Positions 1 through 12,300 of a stretch of 64,000 nucleotides of DNA are shown piece after piece (position 1 is the stretch's first letter; each line of letters starts with the position of its first letter). The stretch covers positions 16,987,001 to 17,051,000 of the forward strand of contig CM062218.1 in assembly GCA_031216445.1 (NCBI GenBank), given 5' to 3'. The DNA comes from Lateolabrax maculatus. Taxonomy: Eukaryota > Chordata > Actinopteri > Acropomatiformes > Lateolabracidae. Under the pieces are notes generated by a model. The model made no database searches. It was not told the origin of the DNA and was given only the letters and a program-made list of their open reading frames with translations. Position numbers and translations under genes: made by a program.

Positions 1-376
1 GAAACTTTATGATTAAGCTGCCTATGAACTGTCCATTCTTGAATGACTGTTCATAATATGACAAATTATAGTACCCTATACCTTATTGGTGTTTTTCTCT
101 ATTTCAAATATGATTTTCCTGGACAGACAAAGTGTAAAGGTGCATTGAAAAAAAAACGCAAATGCTGATATAGATATCTGAACTGTGAACTTTCACTTTC
201 AAAAAATCAACTGTCCTTTGTGTATATATATATATATATTTCTTTTTAAATATAAGTCATTATGCATTTGAAATACTGTAGATTGAGCCACAGCGGATGA
301 GACAATTTTCTAAGACTGACCTAACAGTTGAATCTGGTGATTTATTTTTAACTATATGTTCAAGTCCACGTTCACT
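1..376. other. AT-rich non-coding sequence, slc6a19 upstream or intron 1
   Basis: No gene is visible. The stretch is AT-rich with a short TA run near 222-239. If the slc6a19-like gene has its usual first coding exon, it lies to the left of base 1 and this stretch is intron 1. I looked for the transmembrane-1 signature that slc6a18 exon 1 carries and did not find it here. Confidence 0.5.
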
Positions 377-886
377 AGCCAGGCATCGCCAGACCAATTT
401 GCTAGATTTAAGTTAGTCTGGAACCTCTCAGTTCATTTTTTATTTCCAAGGTTATCAATGGGTGCAGACCAAAATGCCTCTGGACGCAATTGGATAGACC
501 TACAACCAATCAGAGCAACGAAATGTCATCTTGTCATACATCAGAAGTACTGCAAACACATCTTTCTTATCAACTAAAGCTTTCAGTGCAGTTCTTTGTT
601 CTTCTTTTAGAAAAAATATACCAACCACTTTGTTTAATACTGACACGATAGCAGATTCAACAGAACGTTCCACATCAGCAACAGCCGTCTAGGTTGTTTG
701 CGAAATTTCCTAAACGGCGCTCCTCTGTCAGCCATTGTATTAAATCTGCCCCATATTAGATAAACGGTTGTGATTGGCCCGACCGATTCCAGGACGGGTG
801 GAAATCTGTCTGAACGGGTGGAGGGCCAGACGCATCTGTCAGAGCAAATAAAACATGAGGTTGCAGTTTGGTCTGGTTCCCAGGCA
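377..886. repeat. MITE-like interspersed element
   Basis: The left end (gccaggcatcgccagacca, from 378) and the reverse complement of the right end (gcctgggaaccagacca, ending at 885) are imperfect terminal inverted repeats. The interior has no sensible reading frame. The layout and the motif around 780-850 resemble short non-autonomous DNA transposons common in fish genomes. I cannot name the superfamily, and I see no clear target-site duplication. Confidence 0.55.
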
Positions 887-2263
887 ACACGTTGACGTCA
901 TGGATGGTAGAACAGGGAAGACTTGAGAGCGATCACGTCGTCAAGACAGTTGTAAGATTGTAAGCGTTGTGGAGGTTAAAAATACTGCACAAGATTTTAT
1001 AATATTGCACTATATCCATTAAATGTTTTTATAACCTTGAATGATGGACTTTGGGTTGGTTTTTAGGCACTTCATATTACTAAACTAGGTTTCATAAGTA
1101 TAAAATAAACTTTAACCTAGGGCTATTGCCTGAATACTTGTAGCAGCGGAGCTCTCAAAAACGGTCCAATGGAGCCCACCAACTGTCATTTGTCAGAAAA
1201 TAACAATGGCTTAGAAATCTGAAGCACAAATTGCTATATTGCGTAAACAAACGAATAAACTGTGTGCACCATTTAGTTAACACAGTGTACACACAGATTA
1301 GAGCACACTGCAAGTTTAACACAAATTCACTGTAAGGCAGACTCGTTGAAAAAGACAGTTGCAACACTTCCACAGACTTCTGTTTAAAATAGGCGGAAGC
1401 AACGCGTGTTGTGGGGCAACCAATGGTTCCAAACACTGAAAAGTTCCAGCATTGTTTCCCAAGCACACTCGCTGGTCAGTTGATGAAATTATTGCATTTT
1501 TTGGACATTTTAACGCATTAGCTAACTTTGCTTTTTTATGTAGCCATCGCCAGTCGCGACAGCGAGGCCTGGATCTAGGACTACCAACAACAGGAATAGA
1601 ACAGACTGGCCATGAGTGCTTGGCTGCGGGAGTGAGGTGTAAATACCTCATCCATGACCAGGTTTCTGCCATGGTCTTGCCTGGTAGCATAGTATGCCTA
1701 TGAAAAGGGACGTACCGTAAAAGCAGCTAATGATAGAATGTAATGTCTGTTTCAAAACTTTCTGTCATCTTCCTCTCCCTATAGGTCGAATGAGTTTCTT
1801 TGACGACTGCCCATTAAAGGATAAAATGAATCTACCATCTCCCGGGCAAATTATATGATAAAATGCTATGTTGAATGCAATTGGTTGCAGTATATTTTGC
1901 ACTACTGACCAAATTTAGCGCAAATTTGTTTGGAACTGTTGAGAGCAACATTAACCAAGTGGCCGCGTGGTGCTGAGGTCAAAGTCTGTCACGACTCTCT
2001 TTTTCAACGGGTGTAGTTTAAGGGACTTTGTTCAAGCAAATGACCCACCCAACTCAGAAAGTCAGGCAGGAAAGGTGGGCGAGGTCGTCACTAGGGTTAT
2101 TAATATTATCGTCCATTCTTCCCAGACGGGGTCCTGTGGGACTGCTTCTATCCCAGACTAAATATATATTTAACATCCAAGCCTTGTTTGCTTGCCAAAG
2201 TATTTTCATATTTGGTGTGCTGAAAAAGCTTATAATATTTATAAAGGCAACAATATACTCAGA
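887..2263. other. Non-coding stretch, probably repeat-derived
   Basis: I see no supported gene. Open frames on both strands around 1,155-1,700 have no recognisable domain, no splice context and low-complexity composition. The sequence may be old transposon debris, but I cannot assign it. If exon 1 of the slc6a19-like gene lies upstream, this is intron 1. Confidence 0.45.
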
Positions 2264-2264
2264 T

Positions 2265-2782
2265 GAGCCACAACATTAAAACCACCTGCCTAATATTGTG
2301 TAGGTTTCCCTCGTGCTGCTAAAACAGACACACTGTGTGTTCTGACACCTTTATATCATAGCCAGCATTAACTTTCTCAGCAATCTGTGCTACAGTAGCT
2401 CTTCAGTGGGATCCCACCAGTTGGGCTAGCCTTTGCCCGCCACACGCATCAGTGAGCCTCGGGCACCCGTAACCCTGTCACCGGTTCACTGGTTGTCCTC
2501 GCTTGGACCACTTTTGGTAGGTACTGATCACTGCATACCACCGGTAACACCCGATGAAACCTGCCGTTTTGGAGATGCTTTGACCCAGTCGTCTAGCCAT
2601 CACAATTTGGCCCTTGTCAAGTCGCTCAGATCTTTACTCCTACCCACTTTTCCTGCTTCCAACACATCGACTTGAAGGACTGTTCAGTTGCTGCCTAATA
2701 TATCCCACCCCCTTGACAGGTGCCATTGTAACGATATGATCCATGTTATTCACTTCACCAGAGGTTTTAATGTTGCGGCTTG
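2265..2782. repeat. Non-autonomous DNA transposon with about 20-bp inverted ends
   Basis: The left end reads agccacaacattaaaaccac (from 2,266). The right end, ggttttaatgttgcggct (2,763-2,780), is its near-perfect reverse complement. The roughly 515-bp interior has no intact frame. The end sequence is typical of a widespread teleost repeat family. The element sits in the intron before slc6a19 exon 2 and ends about 46 bp upstream of that exon's acceptor. Confidence 0.7.
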
Positions 2783-2826
2783 TCGGTGTGTACGTATAAT
2801 TGTGCTACTGATCTTACATCTTTCAG

Positions 2827-5800
2827 GTGCCTTTTTGATTCCCTACCTGATCCTGCTGGTGCTGGAAGGAATGCCTCTCCTGCTGCTGGAGTTTGCCATC
2901 GGCCAGCGTCTCAGGAAAGGCAGCGTGGGGGTGTGGAGGGCCATCAACCCTTATCTGACTGGCATTGGTAAGTAAAGTAGACTCTGGACCAATTTCTCCA
3001 AGCACCTGGCACCAGAGGAACACAAAGCTGTTAATGTATATCTGGCTCTCTATACGTGTGATATCAGTTGATGATGCTGTCCCTCAGGTATAGCCTCCAT
3101 GCTGGTGTCCTTATTGATTGGACTGTACTACAACACCTTAATAGCCTGGATCATGTGGTATCTCTTCAATTCCTTTCAAAACCCACTGCCATGGACACAG
3201 TGTCCTCTCAATGACAATGGGACAGGTATTTGAAAATACACATAGCAACCACATTCAGCAGCCAAACGCTACTCATGATAAAAAGACATTTGCAGATTGC
3301 TGTTTCTTGCCCCTGCAGGCTTTGTATCAGAGTGTCAGCGGAGCTCCACTGTTGATTACTATTTTTACCGAGTGACTCTGAATAGTTCGACCTCTCTAGA
3401 GGACTCTGGGGGAATCCACTGGCCTGTAGTAGTTTGCCTGCTGGCTGCCTGGACAGTCATCTGTATCTGCTACATGCGGGGGATCAGCACATCAGGCAAG
3501 GTTTGTTGAAACTTTTGTCAAACAATATGCATTCCTGAATCACCACAAATTTTTCATGTTTTAATTTCCTTGTCGTGACCTCAGGCAGTGTACGTCACAG
3601 CCATTCTGCCTTACATAGTGCTGGCCATCTTCCTGATCCGAGGACTGACTCTTAAAGGCGCCTTGAGTGGAATAAAGTTCCTCTTCACACCAGATGTATG
3701 TTTCAAATTAATTTTTTATTTATTATCATATATTATATTACTTAATTATATATATTTTTTTTTAAATTATATATCTAATAAAAGAAAGATACATCACACT
3801 GTATGTCTTCATCTGGCAGGTTGATGAGTTGATTAAACCAACAACTTGGCTGGATGCAGGTGCCCAGGTCTTTTATGCCTTTAGTTTAGCATGGGGAGGC
3901 CTCATCTCCTTCTCAAGCTACAACCCTGTTCAGTAAGAGACAGTTAGACCTGTTGTGTTTTATAACCACACAGCAGTTTAACTCTTATTTGGCTAATTTC
4001 ATTGAAAAAAAAAAAAAAAAGCCATTCTAAGACATGGTGTGTCCTAAATATTTTTGCCTTTTGTTCTTTTCCCAAGCAACAATTGCATGCAAGATGCTGT
4101 GATCCTGTCGGCCATAACTGGCTTCACCTCAATTTACGCTGCCACAGTCACCTACACCATCATTGGCTTTAGGGCCACAGAGAAATATGACAACTGTATC
4201 AGCGAGTAAGTAGTAACAGGATGTGGGATTCAATAGCTTTGGACACTAAAAGTATATTTTACTTTACTTTTCATTTTGAAGAGTATTTTAAAGGTGCAAT
4301 CTGCAATCAATCTGTTAATAAAGGGGTAGCACCAAAACCAAAGATCAAAACACAGGTTTGGAAAAATATATAAGATGTTTTTTAATGCAGCTGGAGTTTT
4401 GTTTGAATCAGTAATGTCTTTAAAGACTCAAGTAAAACTGCATATTTTTCTTTTTAAATGATTCTATTATTTACACTTTCCATCCATTATTCAATTAATT
4501 CAGCCTTGTGTACTTACCTCAAATGTGTCCAAAACTACTTATTGGATTTGTAATGTTGACTCCAGAAACATAATAATCTGAGCCACATTTTCTCCCCAGT
4601 AACATCATGACATTATTAAATGGTTTTGACCTTCCTGAAGACAGCATCACTACGAGCAACTACGAGGCAGCCTTTAATCATCTCAACAGCTCCTATCCTG
4701 ATATTGTACCTGGACTGGACATCAAACCCTGTGACATGCAGAAACTTCTCAGTGAGGTGACAACATTGATGAATATCTATCAGATTCCCAAGTTATTTCT
4801 TGTTTTTTGCTCCTACCTGCATTACGAATAATGTGTGTGTTTGTCCAGGGAGTGGAGGGAACAGGTCTGGCCTTCATCGTGTTTACAGAAGCCATCACCA
4901 AGATGCCTGGTTCTCCAATCTGGTCTGTCCTCTTTTTCATCATGCTTCTCTGCTTGGGACTCTCAACCCTGTTTGGCAACATCGAGGGAGTGGTGGTCCC
5001 CCTGAAAGACCTGAATATGTTACCTAAAAAATGGCCCCAAGAAGCAGTGACTGGTATTCAGTTTTTTAGTTAAAACGATCAACACATTGGCTTTGCAACC
5101 ACAGATGAACTGATTGACTGATTTTTCTATTTTAACACAAGTTGTTTTGTGCATGTGTGTTTCAGGAGTAACATGTTTTGTCGCCTTCATCATCTCCCTC
5201 CTGTTTGCGCAGGATTCAGGGATTTACTGGCTAACTCTTTTTGACAACTTTGCTGGATCTGTTCCACTTCTGACCATTGGATTGTTTGAGATGATAGCCG
5301 TTGTCTACATCTACGGCATAGACAGGTTTGTCCATAAAGCTAGTGTATTTGCTTAACATGGTATTGTATGATTTTGTACACCTGACAGCTGTACATCTGC
5401 AGCTGCACATCTGCATTCAGTTCTAAAAAGAATAAAGAATATCCTACTGTTTTTGTTGAACAGGTAAAAATAAATAAAGTTACAAAGTGTATTGTAATCA
5501 AATTAAAAACTTCTTGTGTGGCAGGTTCAATGAGGACCTGGAGTTCATGGTCGGACGTAAGCCCTCCATCTTCTGGCAGGTTTCATGGAGGTTCATCAGT
5601 CCTCTAATCGTTCTTGTTATTTTAGTTTTTTACCTGGTGACGCAAGCCCAAGAAGAGCTCACCTATTTAGTCTGGGATCCTAACTCTGTAAGCAAACAAG
5701 ATTGTTGCCTTTTTTCCTAAATTCATGATGTATTAAACATTTTTATGGTAAATGTTGTTGATAGTACACTATATACTGCTAACATTTATACTTCTTTTGG

Positions 5801-5981
5801 TTTACAGGAGAAGTTTCCAACTCTGGCATCAGTACCGTACCCTTCATGGGTCAATGCAGTCATCTTTCTTTTGGCAGGTGTCCCCAGTCTGGCAGTGCCT
5901 GCGTATGCATTATATAGGCTGGTCTTTGTTTGCTGCAAGAAAACAAAAACATCCGGTGAAAAAATAAGCCAAATTTCTTAA
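2827..5981 (+). CDS. slc6a19: Sodium-dependent neutral amino acid transporter, SLC6A19 (B0AT1)-like, exons 2-12
   Basis: Na+-coupled carrier of the SLC6 family. In mammals SLC6A19 imports neutral amino acids across gut and kidney brush-border membranes with ACE2 or collectrin as partner. Exons read: 2827-2967, 3088-3225, 3319-3500, 3585-3695, 3820-3932, 4077-4205, 4600-4756, 4849-5053, 5166-5325, 5525-5687, 5808-5981. All introns are GT-AG and the frame stays open, giving about 557 codons and ending KKTKTSGEKISQIS. Visible family features include GAFLIPY (TM2), a glycosylatable extracellular loop (NDNGTG, TLNSS), EGTGLAFIVFTEAI and the FGNIEGVV segment. The EGTGLAFIVFTEAITKMP text favours SLC6A19 over SLC6A18, as does gene order. 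Exon 1, with the start codon and TM1, is not in the window. It lies upstream or is lost. A polyadenylation signal follows at 6,004. Confidence 0.88.
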
Positions 5982-6003
5982 AAAGTTATAAAATTGAAAA
6001 CAC

Positions 6004-6009
6004 AATAAA
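6004..6009 (+). terminator. Polyadenylation signal AATAAA of slc6a19
   Basis: An AATAAA hexamer lies 23 bp after the slc6a19 stop codon. An A-rich tract at about 6,043-6,070 follows. This would give a very short 3' UTR. Later signals cannot be excluded. Confidence 0.55.
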
Positions 6010-6070
6010 ATGCAAGATTATTAAATTTGTTGCGTTTCTTTGTAAAAAAAAAAAAAAAAAACAAACAAAA

Positions 6071-6759
6071 AAGAAAAGCATATTATTTAACTTACTACTG
6101 CCACCAGTGGTTTTGGCTTTTTCATGTTCATGCAAAAGTTCTTAAGGCAATACTGAACTTTTATTAAGGGACTTCAGTACATGTTTACAGTGTTTTTCTG
6201 CATTGCATGAATTATCTACAACTTGGAATAACTTGAAAATTAAGGACAGACTCATAGCTGGCTTTAAGAGGATCTCTCAAAGAAATTAAATACATTAGCA
6301 TATAATCTCATATATAGTCTTTCTAGTGTGTTTAAGAGAAACTTTTAATTATAGACATGAGCTGACATGAAGAAAAGCATCAGCTGGTATTTGTCAGCAC
6401 TAGCTCTTCGATGTCAGTTTGGTGTGTTTTTGTGTGGTTCTAACCATGCAGTATGAGTATTCAGAGAGAATGAAGACGTAGGGCAAATTGGCCAAGAGAG
6501 GGATACGTCTCACTGACAGAACACAGTGGTAGTAAGGTCAGGTGAACCAGATTCAACAAAGCACAACATATGGAGCAGGCGATATACCCTGCATATGATA
6601 TCGGGATGTGTATGGATTAAGCAAACAAGATATTAGTACAAGGCCCCTGTGGTTTAAATGGGCCAGAACAGCTGCTGAAACACACACATACAGTAACTAA
6701 TTACATCTTGAGAAAAAACGAAAATACAGTTTGCCTCCAAATGTGAACATACTTCAGGT
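6071..6759. other. Intergenic sequence after slc6a19
   Basis: I see no coding region. The sequence is of average composition and possibly contains old repeat fragments that I cannot name. Confidence 0.4.
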
Positions 6760-6870
6760 CATGAGGCAGTTTGTTCCAGAGAGCAGGACATTCACCAGGT
6801 CTCGATTTTATTCTGGGTACCTGATGACCTGAGATGTCTGACTATGGGGATACAAACCAGCAAGTGCTAA
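6760..6870 (+). repeat. Left part of an interrupted teleost repeat
   Basis: The text around ggcagtttgttccagag and gacctgagatgtctgac resembles the first half of a repeat that is very common in fish genomes. The matching second half appears at about 7,995-8,100 in the same orientation. Roughly 1.1 kb of unrelated sequence lies between. The assignment is from recognition only. Confidence 0.45.
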
Positions 6871-7994
6871 AAAAAAGTTCATGATGAAGATATATTGCTG
6901 CTTTCTTTTAGTGTAGGTCCCTTTATGGAAACACCTGTCAGTCAGTTTCGGAGTGATAACAGGTTCAAAGCTCATCTGGTGACGATGGTGATTTCATTGC
7001 TGATGGGGCAGCTCTTTTGGCTATATTTGGAATATGGCCTGTGCCTTTTGTTATGTGTTTATATGTTTATGTTTATTGTCAACTGGTTTCCAACCACTGA
7101 CTACAACAAGAACGTGATGGAGAATTATAACGAGGGTGTGGCAGAATTTAGAATCTACAGTTTCTGGTTCAACTGGTGCCAAGTCACTTCACACACATTC
7201 AGTCTGAATACAAACTACATCTCGTCCTCCTCCTGAGCTTCCCCTCAAACTAGCTCAGCTTTGTCCTATCCACTTTATGGCTGGCGACTGTGATATTGTA
7301 AAAACAAAATGTGATCACAGACAGAGCTTTGGTGAAAGAATCCACCATCAGAAGTGTCCTGGTGGAACTTTTTAATGGTCGGGATAAGAACCTGCACAAA
7401 CCGCAGCACCAGAAGAATCAGGCCTTTGAAAACGAGACGGTGGAGCATATTCACTTGTTGCTGGAAAAGGAGACAAAGAAATATGGGAAAAAAAATCTTC
7501 CTCCAAAAAACACATCTGGGACCCAAAGCAAGAAATCAAACTGAGCTAGGCAGTATGCAATGCACTCAAAGTCACGCTGTACGAGGCTCTGCCCAACACC
7601 TGGCTGAGTAGAGAGGGCCTGATGGAGGATGTCAAGATCTCCTTGTTGGCCTGCAGCCTCACAGCCACAGAGATCATAAACCACCTCAAGCCCACTGTGA
7701 GCTTTGTGGCCAACACCAAACAGGGAGATGGGACTCCATATAACCTCAACACCCACATCAAAAGAGAGGAAACACAGCCAAAAAGAGAGCTGACCCAGCA
7801 GGACCTGTGTGCGCAGGAGGAGCAAGGGCGAGCCAGGGAGGGGGTCATCTCTGCAGAGATGGTTATAAAGCCACTTACACTGACAAAATTCTTTTGTTCT
7901 GTAAACTGGCCAGATGGAGGAAGACATAGATGCACAAAAATAGAGACAATAACCCCAAGCATCAATTTACATTGCATTTACAACTTTTGTTACA
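6871..7994 (+). pseudogene. Unidentified decayed coding-like insert, possible retrocopy
   Basis: Three consecutive coding-like pieces on the + strand lie in different frames with no plausible splice sites between them. They are about 6,895-7,236 (hydrophobic, MVISLLMGQLFWLYL), 7,311-7,544 (charged, LVELFNGRDKNLHKPQ, LLLEKETKKYGKK) and about 7,554-7,870 (LKVTLYEALPNTWLSREG, EIINHLKPTVSFVANT). The frame breaks between pieces and the lack of introns fit a frameshifted processed copy of a multi-exon gene. I do not recognise the parent protein, and the first piece may be unrelated to the other two. The insert is flanked on both sides by what look like halves of one older repeat. An AATAAA-like hexamer occurs near its right end, but there is no clear poly(A) tail. 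Confidence 0.35.
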
Positions 7995-8100
7995 TTATTG
8001 CATTTAATAAATATGTTTCAAAAGCGCTTTAAAGACTAAAGTTTATTCTGTATTGTACTGGGAGTCAATGAAGTAACTGACGTACTGGAGTAATATGTTC
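7995..8100 (+). repeat. Right part of the interrupted teleost repeat
   Basis: The text gcgctttaaagac, then actgggagtcaatgaag and ctggagtaatatgttcac, resembles the second half of the common fish repeat whose first half ends near 6,870. The orientation is the same and the order is as expected for one element split by an insertion. Confidence 0.45.
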
Positions 8101-8130
8101 ACACACACACAGGGCAGAAGCCTGTTACCA

Positions 8131-8144
8131 CCACTAGGTGGCAG
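8131..8144 (+). promoter_or_regulatory. CTCF-like motif
   Basis: The sequence ccactaggtggcag fits the CTCF core consensus CCASYAGRKGGCRS at every position. It lies between slc6a19 and slc6a18. Binding cannot be shown from sequence. Confidence 0.4.
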
Positions 8145-9347
8145 AAACAGACCACTACTTGAAATTAGAGCCGACAATCATCCTTTTGAATTTAATGTCA
8201 ATTTAGAGTACATTTAATTTTCAGGTGCCCATATGAACATTGGAAAAACTTAATTGCTCCTGTTCATACTGGGCATTTAGAGATCTCTTCCTAATGCACT
8301 TTCGATATAAGTGATGAAGGACAAAGTCCACAGTCCTCAGTTCAACGTTTTGTGCAAAAACGTATTCAAAAGTTTATCTGAAGCTACTATGAGGCTTCAG
8401 GGGTTTTGGTTAGTCAAATCATCAAGTTGGTATCTTCTAAGTTACAGTGTTTTTAGTGTGAAATTCCCTATTTATGCTTCAACACAGTGTTTCTGATATG
8501 ATAATGATAAGTAATGCAAGTTACCACTGAAAACAATCTTTAATAATTTAAAGAAATAAAAGAAAAACAACAACTAAACAATATCAATTTAACTCTTGGT
8601 GCACTTCTCTCCAGTGATTATACAACCACTAGGGATCGTCATCGGCAAGCACAATGGATCTGTTTTTTGTGCATTATCATGTACAGATGATATAAAACCT
8701 CATGCAACAAAACCAGCGTACAACAACACAGAGTGTACTTATAAGTTCAAGGGAGAAGAGAATAAACCTGATCTCACAGGCAGGAAAGGCAGACATGATG
8801 GGTTTATTATTACTGACCGAAACTGTAGATAAAGAATAAAACTAAAGCTTTGATTAATTAAATAAAGATAAGTGATCGTGATACAACTGCTGTGATGTCT
8901 TTTTTATTGACTGCATCCAAAGGCTTCGCTTCAGGTCAATGTAACATTAAAACAGCATCACCAGGTTATCCATTATTCAAGGCTTAGCACACTCCCAATT
9001 TAAACAAGCAGGGAGGTTTACACACTGAATCCTCATACATGATGTTTTCACTCCCTTCCTGGTGGCCTGATTTCTTCATAAAACCCATAAAATCTGTATT
9101 TCTGACTCAAAGCTACACCTGATAGGGCAGTAAAGGACAGCCCACTGAGGAGAGTAACGCAGAGGGCGAGAGAGGAGCACTGGATCACTTAAGACCAAAC
9201 CACTCAAGGTGCTACTCATCTTGGCATACACTGGGCTCTGGACTAAATAAAAATAAATTTTACCTGATTGAAGTGTATGTTAGTATCAGGAGAGTTTCAT
9301 CCCTGTAACAGAACTGGAATTGTGCTAAGCCCCTTTTCCAGCTGAGG
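8145..9347 (+). other. Intergenic and probable slc6a18 promoter/5' UTR
   Basis: I see no supported gene. Small open frames (8,311-8,496 and 8,596-8,832) lack domains and splice context. The last roughly 200 bp before the slc6a18 start codon should hold its 5' UTR and core promoter. A TATA-like AT-rich run lies at about 9,243-9,260. The transcription start cannot be located. Confidence 0.4.
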
Positions 9348-12300
9348 ATGGGCAAAACAGACGACTCAGGGGTGGAAGAGAGACCCAAATGGGACAACAA
9401 GGTTCAGTACCTGTTAACATGTATTGGCTTTGCAGTGGGACTTGGAAACGTCTGGCGTTTTCCCTATCTGTGCCAAATCTATGGAGGAGGTGAGATGCTA
9501 TTATATGAGGCTATTATATGAGCTGAATTAAACTGAATGAATTTGCTGTTAGAGATTTGATCACTTATGTTATTTTTTCAATGTATTCCTAAAATGACTG
9601 TTTTATCCAATCATGAGAGACTTAAATCTTGGCCACAATTGAATTGCAACAACACTTTAGATTGTCTTCTCAGTATAATTTGTCATTAACAAAGGGACTA
9701 GGCCAGTCATTGTTACTAGAAATGGTGAACCTTATCAATGTTTGATTGATCACGGTGTACATCAGCGATTGTTCCTGCTCAACTGACTTAAATCCTGTAT
9801 TTACTTCCTCATAGTTCCCAGTCAGATATCTTTAGTCACAAAGCTACAGAATCCTAAAGGTTAAGTTGAGTAAACACCCAATCCTGTAAATGTGTACAGA
9901 GCCTATCAACTTCACATATTGACTCTGAGATTCCTGATTCCTGGGGTACCATTCAGCGGAGCCTCTAATTGACCTCGGCTAAGTGCTCACCTGTCTTGAG
10001 TACATTTAGCCTTAGATCTGTTATTTGAAGCAGTACCATATTTTATATATTTTCACCAGCCTGACTTCACTGAGTTTTCGTCCACTCGGAAAACCGCCAA
10101 AAATTTCAGACATCACCTAATTTCTAAATGTATTTCAATCTCTGGAGGTCTTTCAGTATGCCAGTGCACTTATTTAGCATTGCCTTAAACCTCACTTATT
10201 TTGGCTTCAGTAAGATAATAAAAAGCAGTCGTCATTTGTTTCATTAAGAGGGTTCAAATAGCCACTTTAAGCCACCTAATTTTAAAATTTCTCAGCAAAA
10301 TATGTTGATAAAGAGAGTCTAATCTGGCTGATGTCTAGCTGTAAATGTTTACTTCGTGTCTGCAGGTGCATTCCTCATCCCCTACCTGATAGCGCTGGTG
10401 TTTGAGGGCCTCCCCCTGCTCTACCTGGAGCTGGCTATAGGACAGAGGTTCCGCATGGGCAGCATCGGCGTCTGGAACTCCATCTCACCACTACTGGGTG
10501 GAGTCGGTGGGTGGCCTAGAATCATCAGTGAAAATATTAGAATTCAAAACTTTTCTTTGGTATACAAAATGTTGTTTAACCTTTTTTTCCCCCTGTGAGT
10601 AGGAATTGCCTCCATGGTGGTTTCCTTCCTGGTGGGCATTTTCTACAACACCATCCTGGCCTGGGTGCTCTGGTACTTCTTTCACTCTTTCCAAAACCCG
10701 CTGCCGTGGAGCCATTGCCCACTCAATGATAACCGCACAGGTAACAAGAAAAAACCCACCGGCAGTCCTTCTAGCGGCTCTTGATACATTTATTGTCACG
10801 CCGAGTGATTGCTACAAGCACAGTATTAACAACAACAGAAGTACTCCCCGACTACAGCTCAATACTGTGTAAAATCTAAATCTGTAAAATGTATCAAATT
10901 CGGTTTGAGAAGTGAGTGTAACTACAATAAAGACTATCACCAACAGGAGTGGTTAACTATCAGGCTCTACGTGGCATTTCAGGTCAGATTATATAGGAAA
11001 ACTACTGGATTGTTTTATGGCACACAGAGATACTGCACCAAAACATAAAATTGAAAAACAGCATGTTGTCTCAGTTTCGCTCAGTGACAGGACGTGCAAT
11101 GTAGGCAAAGAGCACAGATCATGGTCTCATTTGTTTTCAGAAATCATATCAAGATATTAAAATCTATTTTATGGTGATAACTAGTGTGACAGTGCTACAA
11201 AATGTCCACATTTTAAATTAAACTATGCAGGAATACATCACCGGAAAGTACACAAACTCAGCTCTTCTACAACAGTTAATGTTTAAACCAAAATAAAAAC
11301 TAATAAATTTAAGATCAAGCCCTTAAAGATCTCCCTTTGTAATTGCATTTTGCTTGTGTATTCATCCATACAGGCTATGATGTGGAGTGTGAGAAGAGCA
11401 CTCCAGTGAATTACTTCTGGTACCGTGAGACCCTGAACATCACACCTGACATTGAGACCAGCGGCTCCCTGCAGTGGTGGATGGTCGTTTGTCTGGCCAG
11501 CGCCTGGTGTGTGGTCTACATCTGCTTCATCAAAGGCATCGAGTCCATGGGAAAGGTACGTTTTCCTGCTGAAAAAAATATAAAGTCCTATTAAGATTAT
11601 AGGAAGATGCAGAAATAAATAGTTAATGCGGGCTTTATCACATTTTGCGTGTTTCAGGCTGTGTATGTGACAGCCACATTCCCTTACCTGGTGCTGACTA
11701 TTTTCATGATCCGTGCCCTCACTCTGCCTGGAGCCACTGATGGACTGGTGTACCTCTTCACTCCTGAAGTGAGTTTGGTCACTTGTTGCCACTACAGGTG
11801 ATTTAAGATTGCACCTTGCTTCTCAGACACAAAGACCTGATGTGTTGCTTTTTTATGCTCGCTGTAGTGGGAGACACTGAAGAACCCTCAGGTGTGGCTG
11901 GACGCCGCCACCCAGATTTTCTTCTCTCTTTCTGTTGCCTTTGGAGGTCTTATAGCTTTCTCCAGCTATAATGCAGAGAGGTAAGGGCTAGAACTCCATA
12001 ACTCCCTCACTCAAATTTGGAGGATTTGTGTGATGACTTACAAAGCTGTTTTTTTTCTCTTCTATGTCCATTAGAAACAACTGCGAGAGGGATGCTGTTC
12101 TAGTAGGAGTGATAAACAGTGCCACATCTCTCTACGCCTCCATTCCCATCTTCGCCATCCTGGGATTTAAAGCAAACAACGGCTTCAACTCCTGTTTACA
12201 GGAGTACGTGTGCACACAAGTTCTATGTCATTCAAAAAGCTCCTTTTTTTCCCCTTGCTGATACCAATGTGGCAGATTTTCTGTTGTGTCCCATCTGCAG

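Noticed and set aside
1155..1703. Overlapping open frames on both strands (83-124 codons)
   Set aside because: They have no recognisable domain, splice signal or protein-like conservation. They look like open frames in repeat debris.
7451..7977. Minus-strand frames of 143 and 158 codons
   Set aside because: They are antisense to the better plus-strand coding-like pieces of the decayed insert, and their composition is that of shadow frames.
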